From assembly GCF_048128805.1 (NCBI RefSeq), contig NC_135997.1:22739815-22803814 (forward strand): DNA of 64,000 nt, in the 5' to 3' direction. The notes below the pieces were generated by a model. That model searched no databases. It saw only the letters and a program-made list of their open reading frames with translations, and had not been told where the DNA came from. Position numbers and translations under genes: made by a program. Positions 40,501 to 50,717 of this stretch are shown in pieces (positions within the stretch are counted from its first letter, which is position 1; the number at the start of each line of letters is the position of its first letter). The DNA is from Centroberyx gerrardi (taxonomy: Eukaryota; Chordata; Actinopteri; Beryciformes; Berycidae).

Positions 40501-43500
40501 TCTTGTGCTCAGCCTCTCTTGTTCTCTCTGCCCATTTCTTCCTCTCTCTGTTCTCCAGGGCCGGCCCTCTGGTGATGCCTTCATCCAAATGAAGTCATCT
40601 GACAAGGCCTTTATGGTGGCCCAGAAGTGCCATAAAAAGACGATGAAGGACCGTTACGTGGAGGTGTTCCAGTGCTCCACAGAGGAGATGAGCATTGTCC
40701 TGATGGGAGGAACCCTCAACCGCAGTGGCCTCTCCCCTCCACCCTGCAAACTTCCCTGTAAGTTGCATCAGCAAGAGTTTCAGTGCTGTAGAACCTGATC
40801 TACCCAAACATCAGACTTCTGAAACAAACAAGTCAACATAACGGGTAGTAAATGTCTGCTGAGAAAATGTATCTGTGCAGACTGTGCTTGATTGTTGCAC
40901 TTTAAGTGATTAAACTTGATTAAAATTGAGCTATTAAATTGACAAATCTCTTACTGCCTTTACTAATATAGACAGCTATGCTTCTATCTGCCTCTGAAAC
41001 CAAGGTGCCACTTTGCACTGAGCTGAATGGTGCTCTTCTTACTCTGCACTTTGCTCTGTTGAGGCTCATATCTCTCATTTGCGCTGGAGATTAGATTTGG
41101 ACTTATCAGCCACTAGGCAGCACCTTCCAGTTTCACCACTGGTGTTTTTGACGGCCACACATTACCATTTTCTTTCCCCTTTTTGCCCTATACTTTAATA
41201 AACTTGCATTTTCACCCATATCTGTAACCTTACTGGAATTGTTGTTTAGGTAATTTCATTTGCCATGTATTGTCACCCTAACTAACCTGGAAACCCTCAA
41301 CCTCCACAAGGTCAGCAGTGCTGTATGTTGGCTGGTTGGCATGGAGGTTACCCACAGCCCCGCACTGATACTGGCTGTTTATATGTAAATATAGTACATC
41401 TATACTTCCAACTGTGTTTGTTTACATTGTAATGACGACAGCCTTAAGGACAGAGTAGGCTTTGCGACTAAAATACCTTGCATACTGAGGGCTTTTTAGG
41501 GTTTCCAGAGTCTGACTTAGGTGGTTGTTTAAGTTGAACATGTTTACAAATTCACCCGGCCCATTAATTGGTCCTGTGGAGTAGTAATGGTGTGTGGAGG
41601 TTTTTAGAAAAATGTATGATGAGTTATGTTATCACTTTACATGTTATTGCTAATTATTCTGCCTTTATGAACTACTCCAATTGCTGGGAGAAAAATGAAA
41701 GCATTCAGCCACACTTGGAACAAATTTTTGAATGGGTTAAAATGAGTATATTTCAGCTGCTGAACCTTCATCAGGATCAGGAACTGAACCGTTAAGGCTT
41801 GAACAGATGAGATGCGTTCTTTTTTTTCAGTAGAATCAAAGTATTTCTTTAGTTTACTTGTTCTCCATTTGTGGCTTAATGTTTGCTTTTTTCAGTTGAC
41901 CTGCTAAAACTGATACCTTGACAGCATTGGGCCCCATAATGACTCATGGTCCTTTTGCTGATAAGTCTCTACTTTACAAGATTGGAGATAATGACTCGGG
42001 TATATGGGGCAAGTGGATAAATGATTTGTCCCCCAAGTTGAAGAACCTGGCCTACCAGTGGTAGTACTGCTGTGATGGTATATCCTTACCCAGACATCCC
42101 TTGAGAACATCAGCAAAGTACCAAGTGGATATCAATAAAGTAAAACTTTAGTGGTGGTAAAAACGAAGCAATCATAGAAAATGACAATGTGATGCTGGAC
42201 ACGTCAGTCTTTGAGCTTCAGTACAGTTGTATTTACCATGTTGAAATTGCTGTGCAGCATGTTGAAGAAATTTTACATATGCTTAATACTACAGTGTACT
42301 TTTAGCATACTATTAGGATTGTGCATCTACCAAACAAAATTAAGATGTAATGACCAGAACTGGGGTATGTCTCTCTCTCTTCCCCCAGGTCTGTCTCCCC
42401 CGACGGCCTACGCTGCCTTCCCTGCCCCGGCCGCCATGCTCTCTGAGGCCGCCCTCTACCAGCCCCCCCTGCTGGCCACCCCCCGACCCCCCCAGCCCGC
42501 CACACACAGCCCGGCTCACACCCTGGCCTACTACCCCCCACAGCCTCACCTCTACATGAACATGAACATGAACTACACTGCTTACTACCCCAGGTTAGTA
42601 CGGTGTCCTAGGTTAGCATGAAGGCTACATAGCATGATTTTGTGAGTCAATGTGTATTAGGCAACATGTGTACACTGTATATTATCCCAACTTGGTGTGT
42701 AAACTTTGTAGTATATTGCCCATTTTCTGTGCCATTAAGAATGACTAAATAATACTCTTGATATGGCTCTGTACCCACTGTACATGACAAAATACTCTCT
42801 CTTCCAATCTCTCTTCCTCCTCCTTTTTCCAACCTCTCTTCCTCCTCCTTTCCCCTCCCTTATGTCTCTCTTTTCTTCTTTCCCTCCTCTCCAGCCCCCC
42901 AGTCTCTCCTTCCACAGTCAGCTACTTTGCAGCCCCACCGGGTGCAGTGGCGGCAGCGGTTGCAGCACAGCCCCACCCTGCCGCAGCCGCCGCCTCTCCC
43001 ATGCTGCCCCAACACGGCGCCCTGGTCCGGATGCAGGGCCTACCTTACAATACTGGTGTCAAGGACATCCTCAGCTTCTTCCAGGGCTACCAGGTGAGGA
43101 TATGTAGCGCTAAAGTGTAGGCACAGAGATAAAAAGCTGTTTTGTACCAGTACACTGAAGAACGTAGGGATCGTGCAAAGATGACTGGTGTGATGATTTG
43201 CAGCCACATAAAAGTTTGTTGCCAGTCATAAATGATACATCAGGGTGATTCTTATTTTATTGCCATGCAGGGCTTTTTGCATGTGAAATCATCCTGGGTG
43301 TGGAAGAGTTTTTAATCTTATGACTACGAATGAAAGACATTTTTTTACCTGTTGCTGAAATGCTCATATACTTTGATTATAGCTGCATTAGAATGCACAA
43401 AGCGGGGTTATCAGATTTTTGCCAAGCATCCATAGCAGCCACTTCAAAAGATCTTAAAACATAAGTTGCTTCTGTGAATAGAATCCTGTTTCCCCCTGAA

Positions 43501-44223
43501 TTTTTCGAGTTGTTGCCACAGATGCTGAGCTCTGCCTCGCATGATCAGGCACCATGATGAATTTCTTGTTTTTGTTTGTAGTGTGAATGAGACTGCTGAT
43601 AGATAGAATTATTAATTTTCATTGTGGTAAAATATATTTGCAATGATGGTAAAATGAGTGCTGACCAGGACAACTAACTGTGTAAACGCCTCTAGTGTAT
43701 TTTGTCGGTTGTGGACACTTCCCACACTGCTGCCATTGAATAGTCAGGCATTTTTACCACAGTCCCACCTGATTAAAGCCTCTAGCTATCGGGCCACTGA
43801 GCTTTTTACTCTGCTGGTAGATTACCCATACCTTTAGTGCTTTTTATTACACCACAATAGTGGTATTCAATAAAGGGACGTGTGTGCACTTGTGCTCTCC
43901 CCCTTCTCTGCACTTCCATCTCATTGGCTGCCAGCCCAAAGTAGGTGGAATCTTCTGAGGCAGGTATGAATCCTGACAGGTGTGGCTTGGGAGGGTCTGA
44001 CTAGTAGAGGGAGGAGGGGGTGAACTGAGTTTGTGTTGTGGCAAATGGTTTTGGGTCTGCTTTTTGTCTTTATGGCTCAATTCATATAGATAAAGTAGAG
44101 CAGCAACACTTAGAATCGTGTGTGTGAGCATGCCTTACTGTTGGACTATCTAGCAACAAATTCACACCATATAAGAACATCGGTCGAGCTGCGCACTGTA
44201 GAACTTCTTGTGCTGAAGGCTAA

Positions 44224-44265
<42 letters not shown>

Positions 44266-46544
44266 GTTGGTGAGAAAAGCTGACTCCAATCTTGACTGTT
44301 GGCTGAACTACAGTAATTTTATCCTTAGCGGAGTGAGTGTGTGTATGAGAGAGTTTCTTAGTGTTCCTCTGGCTGCGGTAGGTTCTCTCACACAGGCTCT
44401 GGGTGACAAACTAGTTCCCACACCAGCAGCACCGGTGTCCTTTACAACACACACCCCATGCATACGCACCGAGTGGTTCAAATCAAGCCGGTTTAGGCAG
44501 GGTTTGGTGTGTGTGTTTGTGTGTGTGTGTCTGTTTTTGTGTGCTGATGTTTGTTTGAAAAGGCCTGGGTATTTTTCCGAGCACATGCGTCTGTATTACT
44601 GTGTAACCCAAAACTGTATTGTCATATGTGCAACAATGTGGAGGCTCCCATCCTGACTGTGCGTTCGTATTATGCTGTCTGTAGTACGCCCCTGACGACT
44701 ACAGCGGCGTGGTTCAGATGAGCGAACAGGCCAGGAGTCTGATTCAGCCCAAAGAATGGCTCTGTCTTTAGGGACTCGCCCCAAGGTAAGAAGAGCCTCC
44801 TGACAGAGAGCTGGGGTGGACAGAGAGGGCATTTCCTTCTGTACCACAAGGTCTATATGTTGAGACACAATGTACAGAAATGAACAGCTGATGGACTAAC
44901 ATTGGATGGTGTTCTTCTGGACCTATTGCTGGTCCCACAGCCAAACCTCCAAGTTTTCATCAAGGAAACATGATTGCTTGGCTGCTGTTGTAATCTATAG
45001 ACCTTGTTGGAACACAGTAACTTACTGAAAATGGCTACTGTGGAATTTTGGATAATGTTCTCATAGAAATGAGCATCGTTTCATACATGCATGGGACTCA
45101 GAATCCTGGAATATTAAACACGGCTGCTGCTTCAGTGGCCAAACTTTGCCTTTTACCATGGTAACAAATCAGCTCATGCACTAAAATGCTCATTTTTTTC
45201 CACATTATCAAACATTCTATGTCAGCCATTTTACATGTACCAGTCAAATTACAATTTGAGAGGATTATGAGTGGGAATGCCCAATCTAGCCATTAAAGTT
45301 CTGAGCTCCTAACCCCAGCATGTCAACCTGCCTGCTTCCCAACCAAATCTGGGCCTGTATTCACAAAGTATCTCAAAGTATTAGGAGTGCTGATTCTGGA
45401 TTCCTGACACCCAGTTAAGTCCTACTGAATATATATACATACAATGAATGGGGACTCATCGTGCACTTCAAGAAAAGTGCTTCATGAAAAGTACGGTGCC
45501 TCTCTCCCTTGTTGATACAAATAATTAAATTCTAATTAAAGTTGGCTATAGAATTTAGGCAGTATGATGCAAAACAAGTTTACCTGCCCCCTCTTATCCA
45601 TATTAAACTTGAACAAATGACCCATTGTTTAAAACCATGCACTACCTACTGAACTACACAGGAAAAACTGAACTTAGATCAGTATTATTGCTGTGAGACA
45701 CTTACATAAAGCCTCTACAAACAGTCTTACTGATTAACGTCACTATGACTTAGTCTCTATTCAGCACTCCTACTGTAAGTCGCCTTATGAATCTGGTTTC
45801 TAAATGGCCCAACCCTCACTAACCCTTATATGAACAGTGTAGCCTGCCCCAGATGGTACACTCTCTTTTGACCATTTCCAGTGGAGGGTGTCCTGATCGC
45901 GGATGTCAACTCAGATTAACATCTCGGTTGCGCTCTTCTCTATCTCTCTCTCATGGTCTAACATCTATTTCTCTGTTCTCTAACATGCAGTCTTTCTGGG
46001 TTTTACTTACCTAACTTGATCATTGAGTTGATTTCATATCTCTGCATGTCTTCAGAGTGTTGATTTTGGACTTAAGATGTGGAAGCATGCAAGCTAACAT
46101 TCAGTCAGTGAATGGGTGTGTGTGGGCTTCTTCCCTGTGTGGGCTTCAAATTTAGGGTCCTCTGGGAACAGCATGTGCTTTTGCCATTGATCCGGCTCTG
46201 CCCATTAATCGTTTTCTACCTAACTGTGGACCGGTTTGATCGGCTTCCTAGGACCTCGCCGTTCCTCCTCAGCCCTGCTGGCTCCCCCTGGTGTTTGGAT
46301 GGTGCAGTTGCATGAAGCCAAAGTGACCCTGTGTGCCTCTTGTCTCTGTGTGTGTCTGTCTTCTGTCTCTCTCTCTCTACAGCTCCAGCCAGACGCCGTT
46401 ATCGTCTTGTACAACCTCAGCGGCCAGTGCAGCGGCGAGGCCCTGGTCACCTTCCCCAGCGAGGAGATCGCCAGGCGGGCCGTGGCCGAGCGCTCCAACC
46501 ACCCCTTCTACGGCCAGCAGGTCCGCTTGGCGTTCTGTAACTGA
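22511..46544 (+). CDS. esrp2: Epithelial splicing regulatory protein 2
   Basis: Nuclear RNA-binding protein that binds GU/UGG-rich RNA and enforces epithelial splice choices (family targets include FGFR2, CD44 and CTNND1). Common coding exons: 22511-22642, 23130-23258, 31236-31349, 32120-32234, 32935-33030, 33870-33924, 34502-34612, 35892-36024, 36503-36545, 37981-38282, 39369-39602, 40559-40757, 42389-42593, 42895-43093. These total 2067 nt, all phases consistent, 689 codons. The N-terminus ([20 protein letters not shown]) is the DnaQ-like domain typical of ESRPs. RRM1 is about 225-300, RRM2 about 325-402 and RRM3 about 451-535. A Pro/Ala-rich linker leads to a half RRM (about 665-689, [17 protein letters not shown]). 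Two alternative ends give 717 aa (exon 15a) or 742 aa (exon 15b). [10 protein letters not shown] and the Ala/Pro-rich C-terminal region favour ESRP2 over ESRP1. Confidence 0.95.
23259..31235 (+). other. esrp2 intron 2 (about 8 kb)
   Basis: The largest intron of the gene. No coding exons were recognised. It contains the Harbinger-like element at 27459-28734, a short hairpin near 26190-26230 (TTTACTCAATT pairing with AATTGAGTAAA) and a (CA)n run near 29840. Confidence 0.7.
27459..28734. mobile_element. Non-autonomous PIF/Harbinger-like DNA transposon
   Basis: The terminal inverted repeats are GGGCCTATACTACGAAGCA at 27459 and its reverse complement TGCTTCGTAGTATAGGCCC ending at 28734. The element is flanked by a 3-bp direct duplication, CAG at 27456-27458 and CAG at 28735-28737. 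A 3-bp target duplication with such ends fits PIF/Harbinger. At about 1.28 kb it has no transposase-sized frame, so it is non-autonomous. Confidence 0.8.
32336..32689. mobile_element. TTAA-ended MITE copy 2 (complete)
   Basis: It starts TTAAAGTCACAATGAAA and ends with the inverse TTTCATTGTGACTTTAA. TTAA at each edge could be a piggyBac-type target site. The 354-bp body contains ACTTCATGTCGTACC, CCAACCAATAAAACCATCAC and CCTGTTTCAACAGGA, all shared with the copy at 62672. It lies in esrp2 intron 4. Confidence 0.75.
34841..34972. repeat. Nested perfect inverted repeat in esrp2 intron 7
   Basis: AGTGTCCAAACTATGAAAAT (34841) pairs with its reverse complement ending at 34972. Within the arms, ATTCTACAGGTT, CTTCTT and AACCTGTAGAAT form smaller hairpins, repeated in opposite order. 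The arms are nearly 58 nt with few mismatches and a short centre. It lies between exons 7 and 8, which encode the two halves of RRM1. Confidence 0.8.
35869..35885 (+). repeat. (TG)n run directly abutting the esrp2 exon 8 acceptor
   Basis: Eight to nine TG units occupy the place of the polypyrimidine tract, followed by TATCTAG and the exon at 35892. See findings. Confidence 0.85.
39774..39909. repeat. Short inverted-repeat element in esrp2 intron 11
   Basis: GGCACTCGGCAGAGCGCAAA (39774) is matched by its exact reverse complement ending at 39909. Inside, TTTATGTTTGTTTGTTG pairs with CAACAAACAAACATAAA. The 136-bp fold-back has no coding sequence and is read as a miniature transposon. Confidence 0.8.
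40030..40300. repeat. Dispersed-repeat fragment in esrp2 intron 11
   Basis: It contains ACAAACAGACGGGTGAAAAT followed by GTAACCTCCTTCC, a tail seen in many dispersed retroelement fragments of fish. The class is not certain. Confidence 0.35.
44231..44550 (+). repeat. UG-rich tracts upstream of esrp2 exon 15a
   Basis: (TG)n at 44231-44257 and a second GGTTTGGTGTGTGTGTTTGT-type run at about 44500-44545 lie 140-450 nt upstream of the alternative exon. GU/UGG-rich RNA is the kind of sequence ESRP, CELF and TDP-43 proteins bind. Confidence 0.6.
44685..44785 (+). CDS. esrp2: esrp2 alternative exon 15a (stop-containing, canonical C-terminus)
   Basis: Phase-0 exon after a weak acceptor (TGCTGTCTGTAG). 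It encodes YAPDDYSG then a tail ending PKEWLCL with TAG at 44769-44771. Mammalian ESRPs end in PKEWVC(I/L), so this is the usual vertebrate end. The exon closes with a strong donor, CCAAG then GTAAG at 44786, 14 nt after the stop. It can therefore be spliced on to exon 15b as 3'UTR, and the stop is too close to that junction to be expected to trigger nonsense-mediated decay. Its length of 101 nt is not a multiple of three. Confidence 0.85.
46383..46544 (+). CDS. esrp2: esrp2 alternative terminal exon 15b (completes RRM4)
   Basis: Phase-0 start after a strong polypyrimidine acceptor (CTCTCTCTCTACAG). It encodes 53 residues: [24 protein letters not shown], an acidic then basic helix ([12 protein letters not shown]), and YGQQVRLAF before [14 protein letters not shown] matches the RNP1 strands of the same protein's RRM1 ([11 protein letters not shown]) and RRM2 ([11 protein letters not shown]). 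Joined to exon 14 it supplies the beta2-beta4 half of a fourth RRM. When exon 15a is included, this exon becomes 3'UTR. Confidence 0.85.
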   Translation, partial: LQPDAVIVLYNLSGQCSGEALVTFPSEEIARRAVAERSNHPFYGQQVRLAFCN

Positions 46545-47990
46545 CCAGTCCCACATATCACTCACCTGCCACCTCTCTCCTCCTTCCTTCATCTGCTACA
46601 ACGACTAAGGCTCCAGTAGTTCCCATCATCGTGAAAGAGTGTTTCATTAGCTATTGAACGCTCTCCCTTTTCCATGATCTGCTATTACTAATAGTTCCCC
46701 TGACGCTGCTGGCCTGCAACACTATGGAGTCATTGTTTAAAGAGTTTGGACATTGCTGTTGCCATGTCAGCTTCACTATCCTCCACAGGTCACGCTGAAG
46801 TATGCCAGTGTCCGGCATCTCACTTTGCAGATGTTATGTATGGCGTTATCGTGCATTTGCAGCTAATACTTGATTGTGAAGAGGTGGCAACATGGTGCCC
46901 ATAGTGCAGCCTGGACAAACTCCATCAGTGGCTTTGCACACACCGGTGCAGTCTGCCTTTGTATATTCATATATGTGCATTCCCTATGTGGTTGTATGTC
47001 TAAATAAGTGTATAGTTGTTCCTCCTGAAATGCTTGAGAGGTTGCCCCCACCTGACAAAAGCACAAAACCACTTCTACCCCCAACTTTTTTCTGTATATT
47101 TTTGAATTTTCTCTCTTGAACACTACACAAGATTTTTCACTTTTAGTTGGTTAGTAATCCTTTATTTTTTCCCGTCTGCAAACATAGATGTATGTACGTA
47201 TGTGCTCAACACTTTTTGATGTGCCTTCTGGCTGTGCAGTGTCGCCAATGTAAAAAAAAAAAAAAAAAGAAAACCAAAAAAAAGCCATAAAGACTGTCTT
47301 AACCTTTAATACTACTGAAACGGACAGCAGAGGGAATCTTCAACTGGCATGGCTTGATGAGATCTAGGCTCGAGCTGCAGGGACTGCTAGTTAACTCTAC
47401 AGCAACATCACAGATGTGCCTTTGTATCGACTACTTTTTTGTTTTTCTATAAAAAGCATTTATGTATGACATAATGTCATCCTATTTAGACTATGTCCAA
47501 GCACTGTAGATTTATTTCTTGTTGCTCCAATCAGAGTTAAGGACCCATGCGTGTCTTGAACAGACTAGCATGTCAGGTTGATTCTATTTTTATTAATCAC
47601 ATTTCCTCACAAAAGTGGAGATTTTGTTATTTAATGTGAAAGAACGGAGGCATATTCTGAAACCTTTTAAAATGATCGACCTCAGCTATCTCCTTAGTTC
47701 TTGTTTCCAGACTATTTATAAGGAATCGGTCTGTAGCATGCTTTAATTCTCTCCTGTTTTAGACCGGAACACTGTGTAAAGCTTGCATGAGTTCCTTTTC
47801 CTGTGACAGGTTTGGTTTTTTGTCTTTGCTGTGCCTACAATACCCAGAGTGCAATACTGGCCCAGATGAGGCTAGGTCAACCTCTGGTGGCAGAGGAGAT
47901 GTTTGTTTCTTTTGTTGCAAGTTTGAGACTTGTATGAATTTAGAACTGTGTATATGACTAAACAATAAAGATGTTGATATTGATCCATGT
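46545..47990 (+). other. esrp2: esrp2 3'UTR with poly(A) signal
   Basis: About 1.4 kb without coding potential. It ends near a canonical AATAAA at 47964-47969, so cleavage is expected around 47985. It contains an internal A-run at about 47253-47283. Confidence 0.7.
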
Positions 47991-49044
47991 GTCAGTTGAC
48001 CTCAATTTAGTTGTTGGACTCATCTGAATCGTCTATTAAATATATCGATTGGTTGATATTAACAAATGTTTGATTTGGTGTGAGCAATACCAGCATTACT
48101 TCACTAAAACTTTATTTCGATAGTCAACTGTTGACTCTACAATATGTCAGTTGACTGTCTAGATTTTTCTCAACAGACGAGTAATGTATTGAAGCATCTA
48201 GTCGACTATAAGAGGCATCGCAACTGCTGATTAGCAGACATCAACTGAGTATCTGTTGACTATCAGCTAGGGAGAAACACATTCCTACATATGAAATTGT
48301 TTCATGAGTAAATTTCCTTACTGTCCTGTAACCCCAATTTAACGTTTTTGTGCCTAACCCATTCCTTTCATGTGCCAAAACTTAACTTTAACCAAAGCTG
48401 TTGACTGTGCCAGCAGTCTGTTGATAGTAATTTGAGCAGATGTAATTGACAGTCAACTTATAGGGAGTTGACATAAATTGTAGATAGTTTGTTGTACATT
48501 TGATAGTCAACTGAAAATATAGTAGTAAACATAGTTCAACAGCTGATACACTGTTGAATATCTACTAATACATTGTTGAGAATCAATAGTGGACTATCCA
48601 AAGAAAAAACATTACAGTGACACATAACACATCTCCAAAATGTGACCAATGAAGGTGTGAAGAGTCCTGAAACGATGAGCTGATCCTGCATTTCCAGCAC
48701 ATGCTTTTCTCTGAAGTCCATCAAAGTGACGACATCTTTCTACATTGTTGAAACGATTATTGTAACCTTTACCTCCGGTGGGTTTGGTGAGCATGCATGC
48801 TCATTCAGCAACGCCCTGCTTCTCATCACTCAGCCGGGGGTTAAATTCCTTGATGACAAACACCTTGACAGCAGTTGTGGAGGGAGAGGAGGATGGAACT
48901 CGGGTTTTCCTACAATAAGGGATTTGTAATGGTTTTCCTTCTCGTCACAAGTCCACTTCTCTAACCTTAACCCTTTGACTCCATCTGTAGTCTCCAATCT
49001 GGTGCACAGTACATAATGATGACACGAAGCAGTGGCTGAGTATT
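47991..49044. other. Spacer between convergent esrp2 and nfatc3
   Basis: No gene was recognised. A stretch at about 48100-48560 repeats short TTGACT/AGTCAAC motifs (for example GTCAACTG, CAGTTGACTG, TAGTCAACTG). Confidence 0.5.
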
Positions 49045-49932
49045 TTCCTTTTTATTGATACACTACTTAAGAGCCTATGATGCAAGGTATTCCCTTTGAA
49101 TAATTTCAAAAAGCACTGCAGTCTTAAAAATTACAAAATTTTTAAAATACAAAATGTACAAGAAATGACAATACAAGGCTCGGTAAACATCAGCTAAACC
49201 TGTATTTCCCTTTTATTTTACAAAACATATTTATATATTTTTATATATATATATTTATATATATTTAAATGTCCCCAACGTTTTAGGAATGACATCCATT
49301 TCAAACAAAGTATCAAAAATAGAGTTCTACAGTCTCTGTTTCCTTACCATAATGTAAAATGGGAACATATTGTTCGGTCTTTGGTTGTGACAGAAGAGGA
49401 CGGCAGCGAGAGCTTACTGTGAATGCTGGTTTTGTTTTTGTTTTGTTTTTTTGTTGACTCCTGAAGTCTTTCAAGCCACAGGACCAGAACCAGCCTTATA
49501 TCCAAATAGCCACCTCCCTCCTCCCACCCAACCCTCAATTTACACCCTGTGCCCCAAAAAACAAACAAAAATAGTTATTGACATATTCCTGGAAAAAAAG
49601 ATAAATCAACTCCAAAAAAGCATACAGACACACCGACAAATTGGTATTCAAACAGGAGTTAAGGCATCCTAATAGTTTACATAGTCAAATAGTCACATGA
49701 TATTCTCACTATTTGGAAGTTCAGTTTTTTTACATGCAGTGAAGTTCATGAGCCATATTACAAATACTTTATAATCTCATTATTCGTATTTGATGTCAAA
49801 TCTCACATCATTTGCTGCTGTCATGGTTTGCATAGCCTAAATACATGTGTGTGCTTCTGTTGTTGAAAGGAAAAGAGGACTGTCAACATGCCTGTCTTCT
49901 GTACAGCATATTTGGTACAAACACCCCCCAAA

Positions 49933-49979
<47 letters not shown>

Positions 49980-50674
49980 TAACCTATTAAGACGCTTGCA
50001 CTGTGTCCTTTACAAGGCAGATTGACTGATGGAGAAATCCAAGACGCTCGCTATCTTTAGGTAACAGAACCAATCAAGCATCTACAAGTCTACAGTCTAC
50101 TTCTATAGGCATCAAGGTCTTTTTTTTGTTTTTTTTTCTCATTTTAAAGGCATTAGGCAGAGTTTTAGTGCATAGCAGAATTTAATTTCCACCTGGAAAC
50201 TGACTGAAAACTGTCATTAGTAACACCCCCCTCCCCCAAAAAAAGAAATAAAGTAAAGTAAAACATGCAATCATTGTCAAAGAGAAGCTTAAGGCAAAGA
50301 GCCAATGAAAATCTTCAAACCAGAATGACAAATCTATCCAGCATTCAGAATCAGCCTCTGTGCACATCCAGACCATATTTGACTAGAAAGTCGCTTTAAA
50401 AACACTCAATGTTTTCTATTTCTGTACGCTAGTTTAACTTTCCAGACTTTTTGTTTTATTGCTGCCATACATCCACTGCATATCTCTCAAAATGGGCACT
50501 ATTACCTAATACATTGTCTTGTATAGATACCATTCTGTAGAAAATTTTGGAAAATTACTTGATTGTGAACTGCAAACTCAACATTGATTGTTGCCACAGT
50601 ATGCAAACAGGGGATGTGGGATATCCAGATGCTGTTCTCTGAACTTAGGGACTGTTCCTTGTTCATTACAGAGG

Positions 50675-50717
<43 letters not shown>

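Noticed and set aside
44120-44656. 178-codon open frame in esrp2 intron 14
   Set aside because: It is driven by (TG)n repeats giving CVCVCV runs, has no family resemblance, and lies between well-supported exons.
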